Shown: positions 44,775 to 54,088 of the stretch, piece after piece
Position numbering within the stretch: the first letter of the stretch is position 1
Layout of the letters: every line of letters begins with the position of its first letter
Assembly (NCBI RefSeq): GCF_020686965.1
Contig: NZ_JAJEPS010000015.1
Location: 16,021-80,020 of the forward strand
Origin: Hominiventricola filiformis
GTDB taxonomy: Bacteria; Bacillota; Clostridia; Lachnospirales; Lachnospiraceae
DNA length: 64,000 nt
Direction of reading: 5' to 3'
Made by a program: the position numbers and the translations under genes
Notes under the pieces: model-generated
Seen by the model: the letters and a program-made list of their open reading frames with translations, nothing else
The model's database searches: none
Told to the model about the DNA's origin: nothing

Positions 44775-46100
44775 TCAGTCTGATTCCTTTCTCTCACGTA
44801 TAATGAATTTCAAAGAAGTGCCCTTAAATCCGAAGGACTCCCTGATCTTGTTCTCCAGATAACGAACGTAGGAGAAATGCATCAGCTCTTTATCATTGAC
44901 AAAAATGACAAATGTAGGCGGTTTTACCGCTACCTGTGTCACATAGAAAATCTTCAGTCTCTTTCCTTTATCTGAAGGCGGCTGCTGCATGGCAACTGCT
45001 TCTGTCACGATCTCATTGAGCACACCGGTCTGTACTCGAAGCGTCTGATTTTCAATGACCATATCAATGGTCTCAAACAGTTTCGGGAGACGCTGTCCGC
45101 TGACTGCGGAGATAAATAAAATCTCTGCATATGGCATAAAAGAAAGGGTCTCTCTTACTTTTCTCGTAAATTCATAGATAGTCTTATCATTTTTCTCAAT
45201 GGCATCCCATTTATTGACTGCAATAATGATACCCTTGCCTCTCTCGTGAGCAATTCCTGCAATTTTGGCATCCTGCTCAGTAACGCCTTCCTTCGCATCA
45301 ATAACTACGACTACCACATCTGCACGCTCAACAGCAGTTACTGTACGGATAATGCTGTAGCGCTCCAGTTCTTCTTTAATCTTGTTCTTTCTTCTTAAAC
45401 CTGCGGTGTCAATAAAAATATACTCTTTTCCATTCCAGCGGATATCCGTATCAATAGCATCACGGGTGGTGCCCGCGATATCAGAAACAATCACCCGATT
45501 ATTTCCGGAAAGCTTATTGACGATAGAAGATTTTCCTACGTTCGGTTTTCCGACTATAGCAACCTTCGGTCTGTCATCCTCATCCTGTGCTTCTGCCTTC
45601 TCCGGGAAATGTTTGACTACTTCATCAAGCATGTCACCGATTCCCAGGCGGGAAGATGCGGATACTGGTACTGGATCACCGATTCCCAGATTATAAAACT
45701 CATAGACATCTGCCATGAATTTCTGGAAACTGTCTACTTTGTTCACAACCAGAATGACCGGTTTATGGGAACGGCGCAGCATATCTGCCACCTTGGAATC
45801 TGCATCCTGAAGTCCCTGGCGCACATCCACCAGAAAAATAATCACATCTGCCGTATCAATGGCAATCTGCGCCTGCTCTCTCATCTGAGACAGGATAATA
45901 TCACTGCTGTCCGGCTCAATACCACCGGTATCAATCAGAGTAAACGCATGGTCAAGCCATGTAACGTCTGCATAAATACGGTCTCTGGTAACACCCGGCG
46001 TATCTTTGATAATGGAGATATTCTCTCCCGCCAGTGCATTAAAAAGGGTGGATTTTCCCACATTGGGACGCCCCACAATTGCTACTACTGGTTTACTCAT
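44775..46100 (-). CDS. der: Ribosome biogenesis GTPase Der
   Basis: 441 residues with two GTPase domains, GRPNVGKST (residues 8-16) and GKPNVGKSS (about 184), and NKVD and NKWD for guanine recognition. A C-terminal KH-like domain follows. It acts in 50S subunit assembly. It is coupled to plsY downstream and lies 16 bases after the DUF512 gene. Confidence 0.97.
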   Translation of the reverse strand: MSKPVVAIVGRPNVGKSTLFNALAGENISIIKDTPGVTRDRIYADVTWLDHAFTLIDTGGIEPDSSDIILSQMREQAQIAIDTADVIIFLVDVRQGLQDADSKVADMLRRSHKPVILVVNKVDSFQKFMADVYEFYNLGIGDPVPVSASSRLGIGDMLDEVVKHFPEKAEAQDEDDRPKVAIVGKPNVGKSSIVNKLSGNNRVIVSDIAGTTRDAIDTDIRWNGKEYIFIDTAGLRRKNKIKEELERYSIIRTVTAVERADVVVVVIDAKEGVTEQDAKIAGIAHERGKGIIIAVNKWDAIEKNDKTIYEFTRKVRETLSFMPYAEILFISAVSGQRLPKLFETIDMVIENQTLRVQTGVLNEIVTEAVAMQQPPSDKGKRLKIFYVTQVAVKPPTFVIFVNDKELMHFSYVRYLENKIRESFGFKGTSLKFIIRERKESD

Positions 46101-46116
46101 TTCGTACCTCTTCTCT

Positions 46117-47421
46117 CTATTCGTTTAAAATACAATTTACAAAATCATTTCCGCTTGATTCTACTATGGATACTTTGATTTGTAAAGCAGTTTGTAACTG
46201 CTCAACAGTCATATCATCCAGGAATATCGGTTCATCGCTTTTGAGCATATTTATGGAAAGCAGCAGTTCTTCTCCCAGGTCTTTTCCCTTCAGCTGTTTC
46301 ACCAGATCCTGCCCGGTCAGAAGCCCGGCAACCGTAATCTTCCCGCCAAAAAACTCATTTTTCACTGTAATGACCTGTACTTCCACACCTGGATATTTCT
46401 TCTGGATAGATGCCGCATGCTCCCGCAAGTACGGAGCTGCCAGTTCTCCTGTGGCAATGGTCACTCTCCTTTTACGGTCGTCTCCCGGAAGTTTCTTAAG
46501 ATACGCATCCACTTCTTCTTTCAGAAGCCGTACCATACCGACACCATTTTCCAGCTGAAGATAGCCATCATACGTCGTTTCCTCCGGCATGGGCCGTTCT
46601 GCAAGAATATACCATTCATCTCCCGCATGAATAAAATGTGTTCCATATTCCTTTAGCAGTTTTTCCTGCCAGCTGTGGATCAGATCCAACACCTTGCAGG
46701 CATCCTCTTTGGTAAACGGTTCCAGCGGATACAGTCCATCACGATAACGGGTAAGCCCCACCGGTACTACCGATACACTCTGAAGCTCCGGCATCAGCGT
46801 TACCAGATCCCGGATCGAACGATCCAATTCCTCTCCATCGTTCACCCCACGACAAAGAACAATCTGGCCGTTCATCATAATGCCCGCTTCTTTGAGCCTT
46901 CGGACCTTGTCCATCACATCACCTGCAAACCGGTTGTGAAGCATTTTGCAGCGAAGTTCTGGATTGGTCGCCTGAAAGGAAATATTAATAGGGGAAAGTT
47001 TGTAATAGATAATTTTCTCCAGATCATGTTCGCTCATATTGGTGAGTGTCAGATAATTTCCCTGAAGGAAAGAAAGACGGGAATCATCATCCTTAAAGTA
47101 AAGAGTATCCCGCATGCCTTTGGGCAGCTGGTCGATAAAGCAGAACATGCACTTATTTCTGCAGGAACGGTAATCATCCATCAGACCGTTTTCAAATTCC
47201 ATTCCCAGATCGTCTTCATATTCTTTTTCAATCTCCAGTTCCCACTCTTCGCCATCCGGCTTGCGGATCACAACGAGCACTTCTTCTTCATTCATCAGGT
47301 ACCGATAGTCAAAGACATCTTCCGGTTCCTGTCCGTTGACCGATACCAGCACATCACCCGGTTCGATCTCCATTTCCTCGGCAATGCTGCCCGGAGTCAC
47401 TGCACTAACAATATGTTCCAT
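46117..47421 (-). CDS. DUF512 protein: PDZ plus radical-SAM-like iron-sulfur motif
   Basis: 434 residues. An N-terminal PDZ-like domain (about residues 5-60: GSIAEEMEIEPGDVLVSVNG) is followed by CRNKCMFC (Cys87, Cys91, Cys94), a CxxxCxxC motif of radical SAM proteins, and a C-terminal DUF512 domain (ITVAGLLTGQDL). The substrate is unknown. The family commonly lies beside der, as here, suggesting a role in ribosome or membrane biogenesis (inference). It opens a run of ten co-directional genes. Confidence 0.88.
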   Translation of the reverse strand: MEHIVSAVTPGSIAEEMEIEPGDVLVSVNGQEPEDVFDYRYLMNEEEVLVVIRKPDGEEWELEIEKEYEDDLGMEFENGLMDDYRSCRNKCMFCFIDQLPKGMRDTLYFKDDDSRLSFLQGNYLTLTNMSEHDLEKIIYYKLSPINISFQATNPELRCKMLHNRFAGDVMDKVRRLKEAGIMMNGQIVLCRGVNDGEELDRSIRDLVTLMPELQSVSVVPVGLTRYRDGLYPLEPFTKEDACKVLDLIHSWQEKLLKEYGTHFIHAGDEWYILAERPMPEETTYDGYLQLENGVGMVRLLKEEVDAYLKKLPGDDRKRRVTIATGELAAPYLREHAASIQKKYPGVEVQVITVKNEFFGGKITVAGLLTGQDLVKQLKGKDLGEELLLSINMLKSDEPIFLDDMTVEQLQTALQIKVSIVESSGNDFVNCILNE

Positions 47422-47458
47422 CTATAAATTCACCTTATCATAATATCTTTTTTCCTTT

Positions 47459-47487
47459 ACTATACAGGATTTGCCTGCAAATTGCAA
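47459..47487 (-). promoter_or_regulatory. Promoter of the DUF512-der-plsY-gpsA run
   Basis: On the minus strand, TTGCAA (47482-47487), a 17-base spacer and TATAGT (47459-47464). Confidence 0.65.
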
Positions 47488-47496
47488 CTGTATGGC

Positions 47497-47526
47497 TTGA
47501 CGGTCTCTACAGAAAGATGATATAAA
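47497..47526 (+). promoter_or_regulatory. Promoter of prs
   Basis: TTGACG (47497-47502), an 18-base spacer and TATAAA (47521-47526), divergent from the DUF512 promoter. Confidence 0.65.
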
Positions 47527-47564
47527 TATAAGTAGTTATGCATATTTAAGACTGGAGGAACGTC

Positions 47565-48731
47565 ATGTCCGAAAATTACTCATATGAAAAAATCCTTCCC
47601 ATAGCACCATTAAAAATTGTGGCACTGGAGGGATGCCGTGATCTTGCAAAAGAGGTTGATAAATTTCTGGTAGATTTTCGCGAAAAAGGAAATCAGGAAT
47701 TCCAGGATACACCAAACTTTCATGGTTATCACGAAGAAACTTATCTGTTAAAAAGCTCCTGCCCGCGTTTTGGAAGCGGTGAGGCAAAAGGTATCCTTTA
47801 TGAATCCGTCCGCGGTGATGATCTTTTCATTCTCGCAGACGTTATGAACTACAGCCTGACCTACAAAGTGTGCGGACATGAAAATCATATGTCTCCGGAT
47901 GACCATTATCAGGATATCAAACGAATCATCTCTGCGGCAAACGGAAAAGCAAGAAGAATCAACGTTGTCATGCCGTTCCTGTATGAAAGCAGACAGCACA
48001 AAAGAAGCCAGAGAGAATCCCTGGACTGTGCGTTTGCTCTTCAGGAGCTGATTGATATGGGTGTCTCCAACATCATCACATTCGATGCCCATGATCCCCG
48101 TGTCTGCAATGCGATTCCACTGTATGGTTTTGACAGTTTCAATCCTCCATATCAGTATATCAAAGCTCTGTCCCGTGCCGTTCCGGATCTGCAGATCGAC
48201 AAAGACCATCTGATGGTCATCAGCCCGGATGAAGGGGCTATGGGACGTGCTGTGTATTTCGCCGGTGTCCTGGGTGTGGACATGGGTATGTTCTATAAAC
48301 GCCGTGACTATTCCACAATTGTCAACGGCAAAAACCCCATCGTTGCCCATGAATTCCTTGGCGACGATCTCCATGGCAAAGATGTCATCATTATTGACGA
48401 TATTATTTCTTCCGGCGAGAGCATGCTGGATGTTGCCCATCAGATCAAGGACCGTGGTGCCAACAGAGTCTTCGTCTGCGCGGCATTTGGTCTTTTCACA
48501 GACGGACTGGAAAAATTCGATGAATATCATGAGAAAGGTTATATCAGCAAAGTCATCACCACGAATCTGGTCTACCAGTCACCAGAACTGCTCTCCCGCC
48601 CTTATTACACGGAAGCCAATATGACCAAGTTTCTTGCAGCAATCATCGACTGTATCAACCACGATGTATCTACCGAACATGTCAATGATCCGACGGAACG
48701 TATTCAGAGACTGTTGAAGCGCATGAAATAA
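47565..48731 (+). CDS. prs: Ribose-phosphate pyrophosphokinase, long form
   Basis: Makes PRPP from ribose-5-phosphate and ATP. 388 residues, about 70 longer than classical Prs. The extra length lies mainly in the N-terminal half, before MPFLYESRQHKR (about residues 136-147), which corresponds to the flexible catalytic loop. The PRPP-binding motif is DVIIIDDIISSGES (273-286). Long Prs proteins of this kind are usual in Lachnospiraceae. Regulation by ADP may differ from the classical enzyme; this is inference. GGAGG lies before the ATG. Confidence 0.9.
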   Translation: MSENYSYEKILPIAPLKIVALEGCRDLAKEVDKFLVDFREKGNQEFQDTPNFHGYHEETYLLKSSCPRFGSGEAKGILYESVRGDDLFILADVMNYSLTYKVCGHENHMSPDDHYQDIKRIISAANGKARRINVVMPFLYESRQHKRSQRESLDCAFALQELIDMGVSNIITFDAHDPRVCNAIPLYGFDSFNPPYQYIKALSRAVPDLQIDKDHLMVISPDEGAMGRAVYFAGVLGVDMGMFYKRRDYSTIVNGKNPIVAHEFLGDDLHGKDVIIIDDIISSGESMLDVAHQIKDRGANRVFVCAAFGLFTDGLEKFDEYHEKGYISKVITTNLVYQSPELLSRPYYTEANMTKFLAAIIDCINHDVSTEHVNDPTERIQRLLKRMK

Positions 48732-48742
48732 TAAAATAGGAA

Positions 48743-48784
48743 AAGGCAGAACACTTCAAATATAAAGTGTTCTGCCTCTTTTTT
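48743..48784. terminator. Terminator between prs and nagA
   Basis: AGGCAGAACACTT pairs with AAGTGTTCTGCCT, followed by CTTTTTTG. It is strong for prs and, on the other strand, weaker for nagA. Confidence 0.92.
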
Positions 48785-48791
48785 GTATACA

Positions 48792-49907
48792 TTACAGTTT
48801 CTGCCCTCTCAGAATCACCTGTACTGTACTTAAATCCTCTTCTTTCAGAAGAACCAGGTTTGCTTTTTTGCCCGGTGTGATGCTTCCGTACTGATCATAG
48901 ATACCGACAGATTTTGCAGAGTTCACAGCTGCACATTTTACAGCACTTTCCAATGGAATCCGCATCTTCTGTACAACTACCCGCACACAATCCATCAGGT
49001 TTGTCGCGGAACCTGCAATCGTACCATCTTCCAGTGCGGCCAGATTACCGGTCTTGATGACCTTCTGACCACCCAGTGCGTATTCGCCGTCCGGCATTCC
49101 CGTTGCTTCCATAGAATCACTGATTAGGATAATCCGGTCATCTCCAAACATCTTAAAAGTCTGTCTCACTGTTGCCGGATGGATATGAATGCCATCGCAG
49201 ATCATCTCTGCTTCCACATTTTCATGATCCGCAGCCGCACCTACCACTCCCGGTGCGCGATGAGAAAGTCCTGACATGGCATTATAAAGATGAGTCACAT
49301 GATGAACACCATGTTCAAATGCCTCAGATGCTTCCTCATAGTCTGCAGTCGTATGCGCAACAGAAAGAACCACTTCGTCTTTCAACGCTTCGATGCACTC
49401 TTTTGCTCCATCAACTTCCGGTGCGATAGCAAGAAGCTTCACCATGCCGCCGGATGCTTTATTAAGTCTTCGGAACATCTCTGCATCCGGTTTGTGTACG
49501 AAATCTCCATTCTGGGCACCTTTTTTTGCCATGGCAATGAATGGTCCCTCCATGTTGATACCGCAGAGAGTTGCACCTTTTTCGTTCCGGTAGGAAGCTG
49601 CTGCTTCACAAATCTTCTGAAGGGTATCTTCTCCCAGTGTCATGGTTGCCGGAACAATGGTGGTAATTCCCTGAGATGCCTCATACATTGCCATTGCCTC
49701 AATGGACTCATGCGTACCATCACAAAAATCATGTCCCACGCATCCATGGAAATGAATATCAGTAAGTCCGGGAATCAGATAACAGCCTTCTGCATCCAGT
49801 ACTTCGTCATCGCCGCTTTTCCCGGAAATCAATTCTCCGTCCGTATATACGTCTTTCTTTTCAAAAATACCTTCTTCTGTATATACCTTTGCGTTGATAA
49901 TTTTCAT
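48792..49907 (-). CDS. nagA: N-acetylglucosamine-6-phosphate deacetylase
   Basis: 371 residues. An amidohydrolase TIM barrel with DIHFHGC (about residue 52) and HLYNAMSGL, plus ILISDSMEATG carrying the catalytic Asp. It releases acetate from GlcNAc-6-P, giving glucosamine-6-P for NagB, whose gene lies 15 bases upstream. Together they feed amino sugars into glycolysis. Confidence 0.95.
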   Translation of the reverse strand: MKIINAKVYTEEGIFEKKDVYTDGELISGKSGDDEVLDAEGCYLIPGLTDIHFHGCVGHDFCDGTHESIEAMAMYEASQGITTIVPATMTLGEDTLQKICEAAASYRNEKGATLCGINMEGPFIAMAKKGAQNGDFVHKPDAEMFRRLNKASGGMVKLLAIAPEVDGAKECIEALKDEVVLSVAHTTADYEEASEAFEHGVHHVTHLYNAMSGLSHRAPGVVGAAADHENVEAEMICDGIHIHPATVRQTFKMFGDDRIILISDSMEATGMPDGEYALGGQKVIKTGNLAALEDGTIAGSATNLMDCVRVVVQKMRIPLESAVKCAAVNSAKSVGIYDQYGSITPGKKANLVLLKEEDLSTVQVILRGQKL

Positions 49908-49922
49908 CTTACCGCCTCCTGC

Positions 49923-50657
49923 TTACAGATCGCATTTGGACAGCGCTGCTTCATCAGCAACAATCGTTACATCCGGATGCATCTGAAGGATAGATGCCGG
50001 AACCTGCGGAGTAACCGGTCCAAAGAATGCGTTCTTTACAGTCTCTGCCTTGTCCTCACCGCTGACTACAACCAGAATCTTCTTTGCCATCATAATGGTC
50101 TTGATACCCATGGTATATGCCTGCTTCGGAACCTCGTCGATGGATGCAAAAAATCTCTTATTTGCCTCAATGGTCCTCTCCTGCAGATCGACACAATGGG
50201 TCTCCGTCTCAAATGCTTCTCCCGGCTCGTTGAATCCGATATGTCCGTTGTGTCCCAGACCAAGAAGCTGCAGATCGACACCGCCTGTAGAACGGATCAC
50301 TTCCTCATATCTTGCACACTCTTCCTCCGCATTCAGGTTCATACCGTTCGGAAGATGCGTTCTCTCCGGATTAATATTCACATAGTCAAACAGATTATGA
50401 TTCATGAAATAGAAATAGCTCTGATCATTTTCTCTCGGCAGTCCCTTATACTCGTCAAGATTGACAGTCGTTACATCACCGAAATCGAGATCTCCTTTCT
50501 CATACCATTCAATAAGCTGTTTGTAGGTTCCGACCGGTGTGGAACCGGTAGCCAGGCCCAGCACACAGTCCGGTTTCATAATTACCTGTGCGGAAATAAT
50601 GTTTGCTGCCTTACGGCTCATGTCGTTGTAATCTTTTGCTTTAATAATTTTCATCAT
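49923..50657 (-). CDS. nagB: Glucosamine-6-phosphate deaminase
   Basis: 244 residues. LGLATGSTPVG binds the sugar phosphate near residue 34, and LGLGHNGHIGFNEPG (about residue 132) carries the catalytic Asp/His/Glu set. It converts GlcN-6-P to fructose-6-P and ammonia. First gene of the nagBA operon; GAGGG lies 6-9 bases before two tandem ATGs. A possible NagR/GntR operator lies upstream. Confidence 0.95.
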   Translation of the reverse strand: MMKIIKAKDYNDMSRKAANIISAQVIMKPDCVLGLATGSTPVGTYKQLIEWYEKGDLDFGDVTTVNLDEYKGLPRENDQSYFYFMNHNLFDYVNINPERTHLPNGMNLNAEEECARYEEVIRSTGGVDLQLLGLGHNGHIGFNEPGEAFETETHCVDLQERTIEANKRFFASIDEVPKQAYTMGIKTIMMAKKILVVVSGEDKAETVKNAFFGPVTPQVPASILQMHPDVTIVADEAALSKCDL

Positions 50658-50717
50658 TCTTCACCCTCTTGTAGTTATTTCCTTGTACTGCCTTTATTCT
50701 AGGTGCTGGCTGTCTTT

Positions 50718-50729
50718 TTGTATAGACAC
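50718..50729. promoter_or_regulatory. Possible GntR-family (NagR-like) operator upstream of nagB
   Basis: TTGTATAGACAC resembles the TGGTATAGACC-type half sites bound by NagR/DasR regulators of amino sugar genes. It stands about 60 bases before the nagB start. Assigned by motif resemblance only. Confidence 0.35.
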
Positions 50730-50773
50730 TATCTTGTCACGACTATGGAAGATTTTCACTTTGCAGAATTTCC

Positions 50774-51616
50774 TTATTTCAATCCAAGAAATGCACCGAG
50801 ATTACCCCTCTGTCCATGACTGGCTCTGTGGGAAAACAAAAGCTCGTGATTACAGCAGGTACAGACATTGGTGATTGTCAGATACTCTGGACGGATACCT
50901 GCCTCCAGGAGCACAAGCTCGTTGGCACGCCACAGATTCAGCTGATATTTTCCATTATCCTTACGATATACAAGCTGATCATCCTGATGATCGGCAAATT
51001 CATTCATAAATGCTTCTGCCACATCTTCACTTACTTCATAGCAGTCCTGACAGATGGACGGACCAATAGCAGCCTGTACATCCTCAGGACGGGTACCAAA
51101 TTCCTCTGCCATCCGTTCCAGTGTCACTTTTCCCATTCGATGAACTGTTCCCTTCCAGCCGGAATGAGAAAGTCCGATAGCTTTATGAACCGGATCCACA
51201 AAATACAGAGGGACACAGTCTGCATAAATGGTGACAAGCATCAGTCCCGGCACATTGGTAATAAGGCCGTCCGTATCCGTATAATCCTTTTCCTTGTCAA
51301 AACCTTTTCCGCGGTCTGCTTCCGTCACCCGCCGGACATTGGCCGTATGAGTCTGATCAGATAGTACCAGATCTTTCGTCTCAAAACCAATCGCTGTTCC
51401 CATTCTCCGGAAATTTTCCCGTACTTTTTCCGGATCATCACCCCGGGTAAAGCTTAAATTCATAGAACTTAAAAAGCCTTCACTGACTCCACCCAGTCTC
51501 GTGGAAAAACCATGGCGCACCAATCCCGTGTTCTCCAGATTTTTAAACACGAAATATGGTACGCCATTTTTCTCCACAAGCCGCATGTCTTCTGCTTCTG
51601 TTTTTTTCTTCCACAT
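50774..51616 (-). CDS. pgeF: Peptidoglycan editing factor / YfiH-type polyphenol oxidase family
   Basis: 280 residues. HGFSTRLGGVSEG, the YADCVPL cysteine, SHSGWKG and CTCCNHELLFSHR match the YfiH (LACC1-like) family, whose members act as nucleoside-cleaving or peptidoglycan-precursor-editing enzymes. The start is the ATG at 51616 with AGGAG at 9 bases; the longer frame overlaps yraN. It is the last gene of the lepB-rnhB-yraN group. Confidence 0.85.
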   Translation of the reverse strand: MWKKKTEAEDMRLVEKNGVPYFVFKNLENTGLVRHGFSTRLGGVSEGFLSSMNLSFTRGDDPEKVRENFRRMGTAIGFETKDLVLSDQTHTANVRRVTEADRGKGFDKEKDYTDTDGLITNVPGLMLVTIYADCVPLYFVDPVHKAIGLSHSGWKGTVHRMGKVTLERMAEEFGTRPEDVQAAIGPSICQDCYEVSEDVAEAFMNEFADHQDDQLVYRKDNGKYQLNLWRANELVLLEAGIRPEYLTITNVCTCCNHELLFSHRASHGQRGNLGAFLGLK

Positions 51617-51635
51617 CACTTGCGTCTCCTGTCTT

Positions 51636-51986
51636 CTATATGCAACATTCAAATGCATGTTCAATATGCCGGATCTCCTGCCCCAGCACACAGATCACAT
51701 CAAAGCGGCATGGCTGATTCAGCTTCCTTTTTTTCCAGCAATAATACTCTGCCACTTTTGAAATTTTTTTTTGTTTTCGATAATCCACCGCCTCAGCCGG
51801 ATCACCTTTCTGACCAGTCCTCCGGTATTTTACTTCCACAAAAACCAGATACCCGTCTTTCTCTGCGATCAGATCAATCTCTCCCTGACCGCAGCGATAA
51901 TTTTTCTCTGTAATCTGGTAACCGTGCTGTTTCAGCCAGTCTGCGGCAAGCGTTTCATACGCACTGCCTGTCTGCCGTTTATTCAT
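51636..51986 (-). CDS. YraN family endonuclease-like protein
   Basis: 116 residues. The PD-(D/E)xK-like pattern is present: CGQGEIDLIAEKDGYLVFVEVK supplies Glu, Asp and the Glu-Val-Lys. The family (UPF0102) is found next to rnhB in many bacteria; its role is not settled. The ATG at 51986 overlaps the rnhB stop (TGATG). The longer upstream frame lies inside rnhB. Confidence 0.88.
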   Translation of the reverse strand: MNKRQTGSAYETLAADWLKQHGYQITEKNYRCGQGEIDLIAEKDGYLVFVEVKYRRTGQKGDPAEAVDYRKQKKISKVAEYYCWKKRKLNQPCRFDVICVLGQEIRHIEHAFECCI

Positions 51987-52657
51987 CAGCTGCTTTGTTC
52001 TCCACATATGTTCCGTATAAAGGTTCTCCGATGAAGCGGACATGGTCCATATTCACGGAGAGCCGCCATATGAGCAGCAGAACCATATCCTTTGTTAGAT
52101 GCAAAATGGTATGCCGGATATTTCTCATCCAACGCTTCCATCATCCGGTCTCTGGTTACTTTGGCCACCACACTGGCTGCCGCAATGGACAGACTTTTGG
52201 CATCTCCCTTGATAATCGGAATCTGTTCCTGTAAAAGTCCCGGTATCGTCACTGCATCGTTCAGCAGGACATCTGGACGGACACTCAATTTTCCGACTGC
52301 CTGGCGCATAGCTTCATACGTTGCCTGAAGGATATTGATCTCATCAATCATTTCCTGGCTAACGACTCCGATACCTACTGCCACCGCTTTCTCCATAATC
52401 TCATCATAGAGAAGCTCCCTGCGGCGCTCTGTCAGTTTTTTAGAGTCATTCAGATAGAGGATCCGACAGTCCGGCGGCAGAATGACCGCACCTGCTACTA
52501 CGGGGCCTGCCAGCGGACCTCTGCCCACTTCATCAATTCCGCAGATCAGACCATGAGCGGCATATTCTTTCTCATAGACCGTCATGCCTTCCAGCCGGAG
52601 CAGTTCCGCTTCCAGCTTCTGCTGTTTTTTTAATTCCCGTTCTTCTTTTTTCGTCAT
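51986..52657 (-). CDS. rnhB: Ribonuclease HII
   Basis: Removes RNA from RNA-DNA hybrids. 223 residues from the ATG at 52657, which overlaps the lepB stop (TAATG) with GAGG 8 bases upstream. ICGIDEVGRGPLAGPV has the catalytic Asp-Glu, and LNDSKKL the next Asp region. A basic N-terminal extension (KKEERELKKQQK) is common in this group. Confidence 0.95.
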   Translation of the reverse strand: MTKKEERELKKQQKLEAELLRLEGMTVYEKEYAAHGLICGIDEVGRGPLAGPVVAGAVILPPDCRILYLNDSKKLTERRRELLYDEIMEKAVAVGIGVVSQEMIDEINILQATYEAMRQAVGKLSVRPDVLLNDAVTIPGLLQEQIPIIKGDAKSLSIAAASVVAKVTRDRMMEALDEKYPAYHFASNKGYGSAAHMAALREYGPCPLHRRTFIRNICGEQSS

Positions 52658-53208
52658 TACTGATGCCTCAATATTCCGATTTTGGAAAGGGGCCAGATCC
52701 TCACCCATGCTCTTCCAATGATCCGATCACGTGGAATCTTTCCGACGCTTGGATCGCGGCTGTCCGTACTGTCATTTCGATTATCTCCAAGGACAAAGTA
52801 TTCATCTTCTCCCAGAGTAACCGGATCTGCTGCCAGACCGGAATTTTTCATCACTTCACGACCATAGGATTCCTGCAATGCTTCCCCATCAATATAGATT
52901 ATTCCGTCAACAATCTGCACGGTCTCACCGGGAAGTCCGATAATTCGTTTGATAAAATACGTATTTTCTTCATACTGATACGGAAATACGATAATATCAT
53001 ATCTCTTTGGATCAGAAAAACGGTATGTAATCTTGTCTACAATCAGATTATCTCCGTCGCTTAACGTATTTTCCATGGAACTTCCACTCACGTAAGTTCT
53101 CTGCCCCACATAATGAATAATCAGGAACGTAATCCCAACTACAACTACCACATATAACAGAAAACTCAGGATTTCTCCTGCAATGCCTCTGCTCTTCTCT
53201 TTTCCCAT
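52657..53208 (-). CDS. lepB: Signal peptidase I (active type)
   Basis: 183 residues with one N-terminal membrane helix (about residues 12-32). The catalytic Ser is in VSGSSMENTL (Ser44) and the Lys in FIKRIIGLPGE (Lys87); GDNRNDSTDSRD is the later conserved box. It cleaves signal peptides outside the membrane. The start at 53208 is an ATG with GGGAG 10 bases upstream; a GTG three codons earlier is too close to that site. It is coupled to rnhB. Confidence 0.93.
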   Translation of the reverse strand: MGKEKSRGIAGEILSFLLYVVVVVGITFLIIHYVGQRTYVSGSSMENTLSDGDNLIVDKITYRFSDPKRYDIIVFPYQYEENTYFIKRIIGLPGETVQIVDGIIYIDGEALQESYGREVMKNSGLAADPVTLGEDEYFVLGDNRNDSTDSRDPSVGKIPRDRIIGRAWVRIWPLSKIGILRHQ

Positions 53209-53222
53209 GAATGTCACTCTCC

Positions 53223-54077
53223 CTAGCTTTTTTCCGGGAATTCCAGTGTAATACGGCCAAGTCTTCCGCTTCTGAAATCATCCAGCAGGAAAGACGCCGC
53301 TTTCTTAAGATCCGGCTCTCCGCCCTTCATCAGGCATCCTCTGGCATCTGCAATTCCGCTTAATACAGCTTCTTTTCCGTCACTTTCGGAAATTGTCATT
53401 CCATATCTTGCCGTCAGTGTCTCCGGGAAACGTTCCAGCAGGAATGCTCCCAGCTCCGCTGCCAGTTCTTCCAGATTCAGTATCTCATCATTGACAGAAC
53501 CCAGCATAGCCAGACGAAGCCCTACCTTCTGGTCATCAAATTTCGGCCATAAGATTCCTGGGGTATCCAGAAGTTCTACCTGCTTATTCAGACGGATCCA
53601 CTGTGCGCCCTTGGTCACTCCTGGCTTATTACCGGTTTTTGCACAGGCACGTCCTGCAAAACTGTTAATAAACGTGGACTTTCCAACATTGGGAATTCCC
53701 ACCACCATAGCACGTACCGGACGATTCAGAATTCCTCTCTTACGGTCTCTCTCCGTCTTTTCCTTACATGCATCCTGGATAACTGTCTGTACTTCCTTCA
53801 TGCCATTCTTGCTTCTGGAATCCAGTTTCACTACGAAGCAGCCTTTCTCGCGAAAATATGCTGCCCATGCATCATTGGCGCGATCGCTGGCCAGATCTGC
53901 CTTATTTAGAAGGATCAGCCGTGCTTTTCCTTTTCCCAGCTCATCAATATCCGGATTTCTGCTGGACAGCGGTGCTCTCGCATCCACCAGCTCGATAATC
54001 AGGTCGATCAGCTTGATATTTTCCTGCATCATTCGCCGGGCCTTCGTCATATGTCCCGGGTACCACTGTATGTTCAT
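53223..54077 (-). CDS. rbgA: Ribosome biogenesis GTPase RbgA (YlqF)
   Basis: 284 residues. The circularly permuted GTPase order is visible: NKAD comes first (about residue 58), then GIPNVGKST. It helps mature the 50S subunit late in assembly. The start at 54077 has AAGGAGA at about 6 bases; the longer frame runs into the upstream gene. It lies between two signal peptidase homologues. Confidence 0.95.
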   Translation of the reverse strand: MNIQWYPGHMTKARRMMQENIKLIDLIIELVDARAPLSSRNPDIDELGKGKARLILLNKADLASDRANDAWAAYFREKGCFVVKLDSRSKNGMKEVQTVIQDACKEKTERDRKRGILNRPVRAMVVGIPNVGKSTFINSFAGRACAKTGNKPGVTKGAQWIRLNKQVELLDTPGILWPKFDDQKVGLRLAMLGSVNDEILNLEELAAELGAFLLERFPETLTARYGMTISESDGKEAVLSGIADARGCLMKGGEPDLKKAASFLLDDFRSGRLGRITLEFPEKS

Positions 54078-54088
54078 CCGTTCTCTCC

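Noticed and set aside
49290..50702. 470-codon plus-strand frame across nagA and nagB
   Set aside because: It spans two well-identified minus-strand genes and has no domain of its own.
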